Source: Aliagarivorans marinus DSM 23064
Lineage (GTDB): Bacteria; Pseudomonadota; Gammaproteobacteria; Enterobacterales; Celerinatantimonadaceae
DNA: 64,000 nucleotides
Reading direction: 5' to 3'
Assembly (NCBI RefSeq): GCF_000429485.1
Contig: NZ_KE386908.1
Location: 62,001-126,000, forward strand
The position numbers and the translations under genes were made by a program. The notes under the pieces are model-generated. The model searched no databases. It saw only the letters and a program-made list of their open reading frames with translations, and was not told the DNA's origin. Numbering within the stretch: the stretch's first letter is position 1; each line of letters starts with the position of its first letter. Below, piece by piece: positions 35,829-44,389 of the stretch.

Positions 35829-38800
35829 TAGCTGGCCTCCTTCGCTTTACGGGCTTGTTCGAGTTTTTGCTGGAGCGCGCTTACCCGTGGCTGCACGGTT
35901 TGTAGCTGGCGCTTCTCGCGGTTGATGATGTAGCGGTGGGTGAACAAGTCCAGCACCTCCGACTCGGGGTTGGGAAAGGCGCCGAGAATGCGAATGTTGT
36001 TGTGATCGCAGGCTTGGAAGATCTTCTTCACGTTGCTTTGGTGCAGGGTGCCCAGCTCATCGATTGGCCAGTGAATGGCGCTGTCGGCGTTACCGCGCAG
36101 CAGGCGGGTAAAGGCCAGCAGGAACTTACACAGGATCAAATAAGCCATACCGTGGCTACTACTCTCGTTGAGCTGGCGGTCGGTGCGGATAATCAGGTCG
36201 CTGTTGCCTTCGCGTAGGTGCAGCTCCACCATCAGCAGGCGGCCAATCCCCTCTTTGAGGGCGCTGCGGCCAATGATCTCCAGCGCTTGTTTCATCGACA
36301 GGGCGTAGTCGCTCTCGGGCAGTTGGCTAAAGCCCTGTTTTTCCCACTGTTGGTAGTGGCTGACAAAGCTTTCCAGCTCGCCCCAGAACTCCAGTTCGGC
36401 GATCTTGGAGCGGATCTTCACCGCCGAGCCACTGACGCCATCAAGACTCAGGTCTTCGCCGATCTCCTTGGTGATGCGGCGGCTCTGGCTCTCGATGCGT
36501 TGGTCGATATCGCGCAGGTTCTGGTAGAAGTTACAGATACTCATACCGAAGTTGCGACCCAGCTCGATAAGACCCTGGATCTTCTGCGGCAGCAGGCCGT
36601 TAAGCAGATCGCTCAAGGTCGGCACCAGTGCTACGTAATCGGTGATGCTATCGCCGTCGGCATCCAGGCGCAGGTGCTCTTGGCGTGCTCGCTCCCAGAT
36701 ATCGCTGAACTCACTGCCGGCTTGCTGGGCTAGCAGGCTATCAAACTTGCGCACCCCATCTTCAACTTGCTGCAGCTGCTGCTTGCGTTGGTGCAGGGCT
36801 TGCTCGGCTTCGCGCAGATGCTCGGCAATCGCGGCTTGGTCTGGGTCGCTGAGTTGCTCACTAGAGAGTGGCGGTAGTTGTAGCTGCTTGAGCTGTTTTA
36901 GCTGGCCTGCCAGCTGCTCTTGTAGGGCGGTGAGCTCGTCGAGCTTCTGCTGTAACTGCTTGAGCTCGCTTTGTTGCTGTTGCTGGCTGGCCTTGAAGCT
37001 TGCCTGAGCTTGAGCGAAGTCTTGCTTGGCTTGGCTGTGGTCCTGCTTGGCCTGTTGCAGCTTATCCAGCAGCGACGGTTTTTGCTGTAGCCACACCTGC
37101 TTGTGCCAGATACGGTATTCGTTCACCAGATCCTGGCTCTCTTCGGCGCTAAGGATCTGCTGTTTGAGTTGTTTCTGCTGGTTGGCCAGGTCGATGATCA
37201 TGGCATCGTCCAGCCCTTGGTTTTGCAGCTCGGCGCGATACCACTGCTCGGCCTCGTCCAGTGCTTGCTTGGCTTGCTGTTGGCGCTCGCCGATGCGCTT
37301 CTTGGCGCGGCGCTCTTTGTCTTCTAGTTCATCGACTCGCTCTTGCCACCAGGCCATCTTCTCGAGGCGGGTTTCTTGGGCCTGCTCTTCCAACTCGCTC
37401 AAGTGCTCTTGGTGCTGCACATCTGCGGCATCAAGCGCCTTTTGCAGCTGGGTAAGCTGCTGCTGCAGGCTGAGGCGGCGGGTTTCCAGCTGTTGGTTAA
37501 ACTGCTCTTTGAGTAGCTGCTTTTCTTGTTGCAGGTGGCTGAGTTTTTCCTCGGCATTGGCCTCGGCTGAGCTGGCTTGGTTGAGGCTGAATTTGGCCTT
37601 TTGCAGCTCGCTGTTGGCCTCGGCGAGCGCTTGCTCGGCTTGTTGTTGTTGAAGCTGATACTGCTCCAGCTCGGCCTCAGCCAGTTGCAGCTCTTGCTTA
37701 AGCTGAGCCTCGTTCTTGGCATGTGCAGGCAGTTCGATGGCTTTGAGGTCGACCTTGAGGCCGAAAAAGCTATCGGATTCGCCGTGGAACTCCGGTTTCA
37801 GGTCGCGGCGACTGAGTAGCTCGGGGGTAATCAGCTTACCGATGTGCTCTTCCCAGCCCGGCGCTTCGCTGCGCAGGTTGGCCAGCAGGCTGTTATCTTG
37901 TGGGTGCAGTTGCTCGCGCAAATCGGCAATCTGGCGCGACGCGCTTTGCGCCTCATGGCGCGCCTGAGTCAGGCGCTTGTCGCAGTCGTGCTGGCTTTCC
38001 AGCGCCTGGCGTTGCAGCTGCTCTTGCTTGCGGCGCTGTTGGCTAAAGTGCTGTAGCTTGGCTTGGGCATCTTCTAAACGGGTATCCAGCTGATTGAGCT
38101 GGTTGTTTTGCTCGGCATCGAAGCCCAAGTTAGCGGCCTTGGCTTTGAGCTCCACCTGCTCGAGCTGGCGCTGATGCTGCTGCTCGGAGAAGCGCTGCTT
38201 AAGCTCGCTTTGTTGCTGCTGATGCTGGCGCTCTAGCTGGCTGATCTCTTGTTGCTGCTGCTGACGTTCGCGGGAGAGCTGCTCGCTGATGGTAGTCAGC
38301 TCTGGGTGTAGCTTGGCAAGGGCGTTATTCAACTGCTCGTTGGTCTCGCTCTTGCGCTGGTTAAATGCCGCCTCGATGTTGCTGTGCTGTTCGGTTAACA
38401 GCTGGTGGCGCTGGGTAACCTCGGCCAGCTGCTCACGACGGCTGGGCAGCAGCTCCAGCTCATCCACCAGGCTGTCGATGTCTTTGTCTTGCCAGTGGTT
38501 GTACTGGTCTTCAATCTGGTTGAGCTGCTCATCGAAGGTGCTCTCGTCGGCTTGCGCCTGACTCAGCCGTTTTTGCAGCTCAAAGCTCTGCTCCTTCCAC
38601 TGGGTTTCCAGCTGTTGTAGCGCAAGCTTGGCGCCTTGCAGCTGGTTTTGCTGGGACTCACTGTCGGCGGCCAGTAGCGCCTGATCGTTTTTTAGGTAGC
38701 GGTTAAGCTGGCTGAGGCGTTCAAGGTTACTTTGCAGTTGATGAAAGGATTGCTCCAACTTCACAAACTTCGGACGATTCGATTCGAAGTGCTCAATCAA

Positions 38801-39526
38801 CTGGCTTTCTTGGATCCAGCTCTGGGCGTTGGCGGCATTCACCTTGGTAGGGGTGAGTGATACCCCGTCTTCTTCCAAGATGGCGGCAATCATCGACTTG
38901 ATGGTCTCCATCTTGCCTTCTTTGGAGTGCACTGCCTTGGCCAGTTTCTCGATATGGCGCAGGCTATGGCGCGGGTCACACATCGAGAAGCGTTGTGCCA
39001 ACTGCTTGATATCGCCATCGCTGGCTAGCTGCAGGCCGCGGTCATTCTGGATAATCGCTCGGTACTGGCGGGTGTTGAGCATGCGGCTCACGGCCACCGG
39101 TTGCTCTTGGTATTCGCGTTTTTTGAAGGCGCGGCCCAACTCGTCGGGGCTAAAACACAGAATGCCGGTGTCGCTGCGCTGTTTAACGAAGTCTTCCAGA
39201 TCAAAAGGCTTGCCCACCAAGCGGTACTTTACGCCTTGTTCTTCGCGGGCGCTGGAGAGGATCACCTGAGCAATTTGGCCGTCATGCTGTTGATACTCAT
39301 AGCTGATGTAGCTGGCTTCGCGCGGCAGGTACCAGCGCTCAAAGCTGTCGCGGGTGCTGGGGACAACTCGGCTGGGGTATTCGCCATAGAATACCGGAAT
39401 CAAACGTTGCAGGGTGGTTTTACCCGAGGCGTTGGTCCCGCAGATATTACTATGCTGGTCCAGTTTCAGTTCGACCACGCCATTGAGATGGGTGTCGATA
39501 AGTATGATTCGTAATAGGCCTGACAC
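35828..39526 (-). CDS. SMC/MukB-like coiled-coil ATPase (DUF3584-type)
   Basis: A 1232-residue ABC-type ATPase of the SMC/Rad50 group. Walker A is GTNASGKTT (30-38). Long Gln/Leu/Glu-rich coiled coils (about 245-540 and 605-905) flank a globular hinge-like segment (545-605: GWEEHIGKLITPELLSRRDL and SFFGLKVDLKAIELP). The C-terminal head has a signature-like SSSHGMAYLILC (about 1122) and Walker B with catalytic acid IHWPIDELG (Asp1156, Glu1157). Length and motifs fit DUF3584/MksB-like proteins rather than canonical SMC or MukB. It is the first gene of the operon, reversed from mukF-mukE-mukB order. No JetD-type Toprim gene adjoins, so chromosome organisation is as likely as plasmid defence. Confidence 0.8.
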   Translation of the reverse strand: MSGLLRIILIDTHLNGVVELKLDQHSNICGTNASGKTTLQRLIPVFYGEYPSRVVPSTRDSFERWYLPREASYISYEYQQHDGQIAQVILSSAREEQGVKYRLVGKPFDLEDFVKQRSDTGILCFSPDELGRAFKKREYQEQPVAVSRMLNTRQYRAIIQNDRGLQLASDGDIKQLAQRFSMCDPRHSLRHIEKLAKAVHSKEGKMETIKSMIAAILEEDGVSLTPTKVNAANAQSWIQESQLIEHFESNRPKFVKLEQSFHQLQSNLERLSQLNRYLKNDQALLAADSESQQNQLQGAKLALQQLETQWKEQSFELQKRLSQAQADESTFDEQLNQIEDQYNHWQDKDIDSLVDELELLPSRREQLAEVTQRHQLLTEQHSNIEAAFNQRKSETNEQLNNALAKLHPELTTISEQLSRERQQQQQEISQLERQHQQQQSELKQRFSEQQHQRQLEQVELKAKAANLGFDAEQNNQLNQLDTRLEDAQAKLQHFSQQRRKQEQLQRQALESQHDCDKRLTQARHEAQSASRQIADLREQLHPQDNSLLANLRSEAPGWEEHIGKLITPELLSRRDLKPEFHGESDSFFGLKVDLKAIELPAHAKNEAQLKQELQLAEAELEQYQLQQQQAEQALAEANSELQKAKFSLNQASSAEANAEEKLSHLQQEKQLLKEQFNQQLETRRLSLQQQLTQLQKALDAADVQHQEHLSELEEQAQETRLEKMAWWQERVDELEDKERRAKKRIGERQQQAKQALDEAEQWYRAELQNQGLDDAMIIDLANQQKQLKQQILSAEESQDLVNEYRIWHKQVWLQQKPSLLDKLQQAKQDHSQAKQDFAQAQASFKASQQQQQSELKQLQQKLDELTALQEQLAGQLKQLKQLQLPPLSSEQLSDPDQAAIAEHLREAEQALHQRKQQLQQVEDGVRKFDSLLAQQAGSEFSDIWERARQEHLRLDADGDSITDYVALVPTLSDLLNGLLPQKIQGLIELGRNFGMSICNFYQNLRDIDQRIESQSRRITKEIGEDLSLDGVSGSAVKIRSKIAELEFWGELESFVSHYQQWEKQGFSQLPESDYALSMKQALEIIGRSALKEGIGRLLMVELHLREGNSDLIIRTDRQLNESSSHGMAYLILCKFLLAFTRLLRGNADSAIHWPIDELGTLHQSNVKKIFQACDHNNIRILGAFPNPESEVLDLFTHRYIINREKRQLQTVQPRVSALQQKLEQARKAKEAS

Positions 39527-39777
39527 GGCGGATCCTTTAATAAGACTTCTCTTTTAGCGTCCACATTGTTACCAGAAATTGCCGATCAAGCATAGCGCGC
39601 GGCCCTTGCTTGGTTCTCGTTTAAGCAAACTGACCACAAATGCATCACCACTAAGCAAAATAAACACAAAATTTTGCCAATAAATGGGTGAAAATAGCGA
39701 CAAAGTGTGCGAATATCGCGCCCCCTTGTGACTCGCTGGTTAACAACTGTACGGGTTCAGGGCATTAAAACTGGTGT

Positions 39778-39811
39778 TTGGGTTCTCTCACCCCAATTAA
39801 CAAAAAGAAGG
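39778..39811 (+). promoter_or_regulatory. probable preQ1-I riboswitch controlling yhhQ
   Basis: A 34-base element matches the small preQ1-I aptamer plan. P1 is TTGGG/CCCAA (39778-39782 with 39792-39796), C39791 is the expected ligand-pairing cytosine, and the A-rich tail is TTAACAAAAA. In the loop, TTCT (39783-39786) can pair with AGAA (39806-39809), which is part of the Shine-Dalgarno AAGAAGG (39805-39811) eight bases before the yhhQ ATG. It closely resembles the known Thermoanaerobacter aptamer (GGG...CCCC...TTAACAAAA..AAGG). preQ1 binding would hide the ribosome-binding site of a queuosine-precursor importer. Confidence 0.75.
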
Positions 39812-39819
39812 TACTACCC

Positions 39820-40482
39820 ATGTGGTTAACATCCCTTTCTGCGCTTGAGCGGCGCAATGTGCTGATTCTGGCACTGTTTCATGTTGTAACGATTGCAGCC
39901 AGCAACTATCTGGTGCAGCTTCCGTTTACTATCTTTGGTTTCCACACCACGTGGGGAGCCTTTACCTTTCCTTTCATTTTCCTGGCAACCGATTTAACTG
40001 TGCGCCTGTACGGTGCTGAGCGGGCCCGCAAGATTATCTTTGCGGCGATGCTGCCGGCGCTGGTGTCGAGTTATGTGGTATCGGTGCTGTTTTTTGAAGG
40101 GGCCTTCCAAGGTTTTGGCCAGTTGTTGGTGATTAACACCTTCGTGGCGCGTATCGCATTGGCGAGCTTTCTGGCTTACGCGCTGGGCCAACTGCTGGAT
40201 GTGAAGGTGTTTAACCGCCTACGCGGCAACAAGCGTTGGTGGATTGCGCCTACTGCGTCGAGCTTTTTCGGCAACTTGGCCGATACCATGCTGTTCTTCT
40301 CGGTGGCCTTCTATGCTAGCTCTGATGCCTTTATGGCTGAGCACTGGGTAGAGATTGCCTGGGTCGATTACGTATTTAAGGTAGCGGTGAATCTGTCGCT
40401 GTTTGTGCCCCTCTACGGCATGTTGCTGGCGTTTATCCAGCGCCGCTTGGGTTTGCAACCGGCCAAGGTTGCTTCCGAGTAA
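39820..40482 (+). CDS. yhhQ: YhhQ-family queuosine precursor (preQ0/preQ1) transporter
   Basis: A 220-residue VUT/YhhQ inner-membrane protein with about six hydrophobic segments that imports queuosine precursors. Typical stretches are FTFPFIFLATDLTVRLYGAERARKIIF and ARIALASFLAYALGQLLDVKVFNRLR, then SSFFGNLADTMLFFSVAFY. The start at MWLTSLSALERRN has AAGAAGG eight bases upstream. The longer frame beginning at 39778 (TTG) runs through the riboswitch and is rejected. It is divergent from the SMC-like operon. Confidence 0.92.
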   Translation: MWLTSLSALERRNVLILALFHVVTIAASNYLVQLPFTIFGFHTTWGAFTFPFIFLATDLTVRLYGAERARKIIFAAMLPALVSSYVVSVLFFEGAFQGFGQLLVINTFVARIALASFLAYALGQLLDVKVFNRLRGNKRWWIAPTASSFFGNLADTMLFFSVAFYASSDAFMAEHWVEIAWVDYVFKVAVNLSLFVPLYGMLLAFIQRRLGLQPAKVASE

Positions 40483-40493
40483 CTCTCCTTGTT

Positions 40494-40521
40494 CAATACC
40501 GTGGAATGTCTCACGGTATTG
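40494..40521 (+). terminator. hairpin after yhhQ
   Basis: A 10-bp perfect stem CAATACCGTG/CACGGTATTG with an 8-nt loop begins 11 bases after the yhhQ stop. A TTTTT run follows only about 12 bases later, so it is a weak or imperfect terminator. Confidence 0.5.
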
Positions 40522-40585
40522 ATCTTGATAAGTTTTTACTCAAATCGTTGTGCTAGGATGCTGTTACGGTAATTAGGTATCTAGC

Positions 40586-41173
40586 ATGATGTTGATTAAA
40601 AAGAAGATTTTTAAATGTTCACCGCTTCTTGTTTTACCCATCTGGGCGATCATCGTTGCATGTGAACCCGTAGATCGTGATTTTCGCGATTCGGTTGAAG
40701 CTTATAAAGAGCAGCAGCTGAGCGAGGGGGATGAGTTTCGCCGTTACGTTTATCTGGCTGAGTTGGAGCGACGCTGGCTCGGTCACGATACCAACGAAAG
40801 TGGCGTGCGTGATGATGTAGAAGCGCTGCTGCGTGGTATGGAGCTAAACGCTGAAGAGTTTAGTGCCAGCATGGGCTATGCCGCCCTGTTGCAGGAGCTG
40901 ATGCGTTCGACAACCGATGGCCAGACCATTCGCGTGGCTCACTATCTGGGCTTATCTCTCAACTGCATGAACGAGGTGTTGCACCAAGATTATCAAGAGG
41001 TGCAACTGGAGATCGAACGCCTGCAGTTCAACAACGAACTGCGCCTGCATCGCTATCAAGAGCAAGTGGAAGTGATGATGAACGACCCCCACGCCCATGG
41101 CGACAGTCGTTCAATGGAGCGTTTCTGCAATACCATGAAGACCCGTTATCAGCAGTATCACAAATTCGGCTAG
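40586..41173 (+). CDS. hypothetical exported protein, possible lipoprotein
   Basis: A 195-residue protein I do not recognise. The N-terminus has lysines, a hydrophobic stretch and IIVAC, which could serve as a lipobox with Cys26; the region before the Cys (FKCSPLLVLPIWAIIVAC) is short. The remainder is charged and largely helical (AYKEQQLSEGDEFRRYVYLAELERRW, QLEIERLQFNNELRLHRYQEQVEVMM). It is alone between yhhQ and a convergent gene. Confidence 0.6.
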   Translation: MMLIKKKIFKCSPLLVLPIWAIIVACEPVDRDFRDSVEAYKEQQLSEGDEFRRYVYLAELERRWLGHDTNESGVRDDVEALLRGMELNAEEFSASMGYAALLQELMRSTTDGQTIRVAHYLGLSLNCMNEVLHQDYQEVQLEIERLQFNNELRLHRYQEQVEVMMNDPHAHGDSRSMERFCNTMKTRYQQYHKFG

Positions 41174-41231
41174 CCCGAGTGATAACCAGAGTGCTAGCCG
41201 TTTGAGAGTGCTCGGGTATAGATAGAGCGCG

Positions 41232-41672
41232 TTAGTTAGTCGCCGTACCTTCGCGTCGGCTGCGTTCTTCAACTAGCATCGTTTTAAGCTGCTCTTCATA
41301 TTGCTTAGCCAGTTTCAGGCTGGCTGCGGCCCCCTCACGGCTGATTTGCTCCGACACCGCCAAGCTTTTCTGTCCCACTGGGCTTTTGTAGAATGCCAGC
41401 AACTCTTTGATCTCGGCATCGCTGAAGTACTTGGCGTACAGCTCTTTAAACTCTGGCGCTAAGTTGCTCCAGGTGATGTGCTGCTGTGACCAAGTGTCGA
41501 GAACATCCTGATAGTCAGCCAGTGCCGAGTTTTGGCTAATCAGGTAGCGATTGAGTTGGCGGTGGATCCGCTCAATAGATTTGGGGCCGGCGAGAGTATC
41601 GACCAATTCATCGACCGGGGCTGCCTGTAGGCTGAAGCTTAGGCAGAGCAGCAACAAACTGAACTTTTTCAT
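41232..41672 (-). CDS. DUF2059-family exported protein
   Basis: A 146-residue secreted protein (signal peptide MKKFSLLLLCLSFSLQAA, cut near 18) with the DUF2059 core YAKYFSDAEIKELLAFYKSPVGQK and the helix EQISREGAAASLKLAKQYEEQL. Function unassigned in the family. Periplasmic location expected. Confidence 0.8.
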   Translation of the reverse strand: MKKFSLLLLCLSFSLQAAPVDELVDTLAGPKSIERIHRQLNRYLISQNSALADYQDVLDTWSQQHITWSNLAPEFKELYAKYFSDAEIKELLAFYKSPVGQKSLAVSEQISREGAAASLKLAKQYEEQLKTMLVEERSRREGTATN

Positions 41673-41770
41673 TTTTCTTCCTTGAAATCAGTTGATAAGC
41701 AGCGCTTAATGCGTCTCGATTAAGCTTAACAGTAGCTGAGAAGCAACACGAATTAATTTTAGGAGTCGTT

Positions 41771-42202
41771 ATGGCCAAGGCGAAACCACTGGTCAAACTA
41801 CATAGCTACGGGATCTACTCGACCTGGGACAGCGAGGACAAATCGCTACCACAAATTAAACAGTTCACGCTGGACGTTGAAGCCGAGTTAGAGGTGGAGT
41901 TTGGCATGATTATCAACATCAAAAAAGCCCGTGGCGAAAAGCTGGTGTACTGCATCTATCACCCCGATATTCCCGATGAAGACGGCGAGGTGATGGCCCC
42001 GTTTCGTGGCGAAGAGTACATTCGCAGCAACGATTGGAACTTCTACTTAGGTGACACCATTTGGGCGCCGGTCAGCAACAAGTTGGGCGACTGGCGGATG
42101 ACCATCGAGATCGACAACAAGATCGTTGCCGACAAAACCTTCAATCTCTACGTGCCCGATACTGGCAACGAGGCTGACTTTTTTAAACGCCGGGGAATGT
42201 AA
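41771..42202 (+). CDS. DUF3859-family protein
   Basis: A 143-residue soluble beta-rich protein. LHSYGIYSTWD, LEVEFGMIINIKKARGEKLVYCIYHP, APFRGEEYIRSNDWNFYLGDTIW and NKLGDWRMTIEIDNKI match the DUF3859 pattern, a family without known function in marine gammaproteobacteria. AGGAGT lies just before the ATG. No signal peptide. Confidence 0.75.
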   Translation: MAKAKPLVKLHSYGIYSTWDSEDKSLPQIKQFTLDVEAELEVEFGMIINIKKARGEKLVYCIYHPDIPDEDGEVMAPFRGEEYIRSNDWNFYLGDTIWAPVSNKLGDWRMTIEIDNKIVADKTFNLYVPDTGNEADFFKRRGM

Positions 42203-42217
42203 ACTGCGCGTCAATGA

Positions 42218-42634
42218 CTACAACTGACAGTTCAGCATCCAGCTAATCCCATATTGGTCGCTAATCCGGCCAAAGCGGGCGCCCCAAAAGGTGTCTTGTA
42301 AGGGATGTATCACCTGGCCGTTCTCCGCCAGAGCATCAAACACTTTTTGCTGCTCTGCCAAGTCGTTAAAGTTTAGATTCAGCTCGATGCTTCCTGCATG
42401 GGGCTGTAGCTCTTCGCCGGGCATACCATCAGAGGCCATAAACTCCAGCTGCCCGGCTTTAAAGTGGGCGTGCATCACTTTCTGTTTTAGCTCATCGGGG
42501 ATGGGGGCGTCGCTGGGGTTGTCGCCAAAGCGCATCATGGTGGTGATGTCTCCGTTAAAGCAACGTTGATAAAACGCCAGCGCCTGCTCGGCCTGACCAG
42601 CCAAGTTCAAGTAGGGAATAATGGCTTGCATCAC
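42218..42634 (-). CDS. VOC-superfamily (PhnB/YjdN-like) protein
   Basis: A 138-residue PhnB-type member of the vicinal oxygen chelate/glyoxalase superfamily: AIIPYLNLAGQAEQALAFYQRCF, the MMRFGDNPSD loop, VMHAHFKAGQLEFMASDGMPG and TFWGARFGRISDQYGISWMLNC. PhnB-like proteins often lack metal ligands and have no proven activity. It overlaps nothing and has no obvious partner. Confidence 0.85.
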   Translation of the reverse strand: MMQAIIPYLNLAGQAEQALAFYQRCFNGDITTMMRFGDNPSDAPIPDELKQKVMHAHFKAGQLEFMASDGMPGEELQPHAGSIELNLNFNDLAEQQKVFDALAENGQVIHPLQDTFWGARFGRISDQYGISWMLNCQL

Positions 42635-42741
42635 TGTTCCTTAAAAAGGTAAGGGCCTAAAGTAAAAACTAGCCTAATTCTGGGCAGGATTGTGTGAAAT
42701 TTTCTGTTGCTAGCTAATGGCTGCTCGCTGGAACAATCCGC

Positions 42742-43392
42742 TCATTGAAAGCGCGCTGCTGTTGGCGATAGAGCGGGGTGCAGTAGTGGGCACTGATAGT
42801 GCGGCCGAAACTGCAGCAGCGAAGACGTCCCGGGGTGAGCGCCATAGGCCAGACAATAACTAAAGGCGAGTAGCTGTTGCTGGCGCTGAAAGTTGAGCTG
42901 ACTACTTAACTGAGGTTGAAGCTCAAGTTGCGCAGCCAGCCAGTCACGCTGGGCATCGAGAATGGCTTCGCTTTGGGCGGCATCGAGGGTGTTAAGTAAC
43001 AGCAAGGTCGCTAATGCTTGGCGGTGGTAGCTGGGGTCGCCAAGCCAGATTTGATGGCTCTGCCACTGTTGGGCCAGCGCCTGATAGCGACGATACTGCA
43101 GCAGGTTGGCCAGGCCAAGGCTGTGTTGTATCGGCGAGGCGTAGCGCTTGGCTTGCTGCAGTTGCTTGCTGGCACTAGCCAGCCATTGCAACAATGCGTC
43201 GGCTTGCTCAGCGTTATCGAGTGGGTCTTCGAGGGAGAAGGGCAACTCAAGCTGCTGGTTTATAACTTCGGCGAATCGCTCAAAGGGGGCTTGTTCAGTC
43301 ATCCAGCTACGTAGCTCGGTTTGTGCGCTGGCCTGCGCTGTGGAGAAACCGTACAGCGCGATTACAATCAGCATAGCTCGCCAACACCTCAC
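42742..43392 (-). CDS. hypothetical exported protein
   Basis: A 216-residue protein of unknown function with a signal peptide (MLIVIALYGFSTAQASA, cut near 23). The mature part is alpha-helical and rich in Gln and Leu (LLQWLASASKQLQQAKRYA, LRQALATLLLLNTLDAAQSEAI-like helices), with two cysteines near the C-terminus. No family recognised. Same strand as the Nudix gene upstream, 73 bases apart. Confidence 0.6.
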   Translation of the reverse strand: MRCWRAMLIVIALYGFSTAQASAQTELRSWMTEQAPFERFAEVINQQLELPFSLEDPLDNAEQADALLQWLASASKQLQQAKRYASPIQHSLGLANLLQYRRYQALAQQWQSHQIWLGDPSYHRQALATLLLLNTLDAAQSEAILDAQRDWLAAQLELQPQLSSQLNFQRQQQLLAFSYCLAYGAHPGTSSLLQFRPHYQCPLLHPALSPTAARFQ

Positions 43393-43465
43393 GATAACCT
43401 CCGCTATCAGCTAACTCATGCCAGCTTAATCAATAACTGGATAGCTGCGCAAATACTCCACAGGC

Positions 43466-43870
43466 TTAAGCGGCGTATTTGCGCACCAATTTAGTTAATT
43501 GCTTGGAGCTTAGATGTTGGTGTAGCTGGTCGATGGGCACCCATTGGCGCTGGCGTTGGTGTTGCTCGGGCCAGCGCTCCAACTCCTGTTGCACATCCAT
43601 CAGGTAGAGTTTGCAGTGACGCTTCTTGCCTTTTTTCACCGCTTTTAGTTTGGCGGACCTGTTCATCGGAATCACCTTACCAAGCAGTCCTGCCTCTTCA
43701 AAGGCTTCGCGCTCGGCTTGGGCTCGGTCTGCCGCGCGCTGCTCGCGCCAGCCTTTAGGCACCAACCACTCGCCCGAGGCTCGGCTGGTTATCAGGCAGA
43801 TCTGCACAACACGTTGGCTGCCTTGTGCCACTTCCCTAACCGGGATGATCATCACATGGGTTGGCTTCAT
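43466..43870 (-). CDS. Nudix hydrolase (DIPP-like)
   Basis: A 134-residue Nudix protein. The Nudix box runs from Gly in PKGWREQ to REAFEEAGL. The catalytic REAFEE core is intact, but the first Glu of the GX5E element is Ala, which some diphosphoinositol/diadenosine-polyphosphate-type members tolerate. A basic insert KLKAVKKGKKRHCKLYL follows, as in small DIPP-like enzymes. Substrate unknown. Confidence 0.85.
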   Translation of the reverse strand: MKPTHVMIIPVREVAQGSQRVVQICLITSRASGEWLVPKGWREQRAADRAQAEREAFEEAGLLGKVIPMNRSAKLKAVKKGKKRHCKLYLMDVQQELERWPEQHQRQRQWVPIDQLHQHLSSKQLTKLVRKYAA

Positions 43871-43911
43871 GGGTGAATTCTCCCTGCAATTTTTCTCACT
43901 AGCGTTCGCAC

Positions 43912-44142
43912 TTAGAGTGAAATCTTGCCTTTTAAGTAGGCCTTAATCAGTGACTCGATAATCTTCTGCACCGAGCGCTCTTCTTCGATGGCCCGAATCT
44001 TTAACGCTTTCAGCGTTGCCGGATCGAGGCGCAACGAAGTGTTCTTCTTTGATTTTTCCGACTTTGGTTTATCGGATTTAGGCTTATCAGATTTAGATTT
44101 ATCTGACTTCGCCGCTTTATCGGTTTTACTGCTCTTTGCCAT
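43912..44142 (-). CDS. ribbon-helix-helix protein with repetitive lysine-rich tail
   Basis: A 76-residue protein. Residues about 34-76 form a ribbon-helix-helix (NTSLRLDPATLKALKIRAIEEERSVQKIIESLIKAYL), a DNA-binding fold of CopG/Arc type. The first 33 residues are a low-complexity tail built from four five-residue units (KSDKS/KSDKP), much like histone H1 or polyamine-like tails. Small size, no toxin partner gene nearby. It may be a chromosomal DNA-binding protein or a regulator; target unknown. Confidence 0.7.
   Translation of the reverse strand: MAKSSKTDKAAKSDKSKSDKPKSDKPKSEKSKKNTSLRLDPATLKALKIRAIEEERSVQKIIESLIKAYLKGKISL
44053..44112 (-). repeat. four 15-bp tandem units inside the RHH gene
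   Basis: Four imperfect 15-base repeats encode AKSDK, SKSDK, PKSDK and PKSEK. Differences are mostly at third codon positions, so the peptide period is kept while the DNA drifts. Copy number could vary between strains. Confidence 0.8.
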
Positions 44143-44389
44143 CTAGTTAACCATAGACTGAAGTTATGACGTCATTATGTCACTTTGGTGAATTGGCTGA
44201 GTTAGTCAACCGATTTGTGACAGCTTTGGGATTTCACAATAATTTTCAGGCGATTACTGGCGAAAACAGTGGCTCAGAGCTTGTTCGGGTATGAGGTTAG
44301 CGCAGGATATTGAAGCGGGGCGGAATCAAACAACGGAGAGACAAGGCGTCTCTCTGTTGGGTTAACCGGCTTTACTCTATAATCGACTT

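Noticed and set aside
37026-37652. 208-codon plus-strand frame rich in Ser, Cys and Leu
   Set aside because: Antisense of the Gln/Glu/Leu coiled coil of the SMC-like gene; such repeats generate long complementary frames.
33973-39526. Calling the SMC-like operon a Wadjet defence system
   Set aside because: No JetD Toprim nuclease gene is adjacent and the gene order differs; the surroundings are housekeeping genes, not a defence island.
39727-39777. A second preQ1-like hairpin further upstream (ACGGGTTC region)
   Set aside because: It lacks a complementary arm for P1; the element at 39778-39811 fits every required part.
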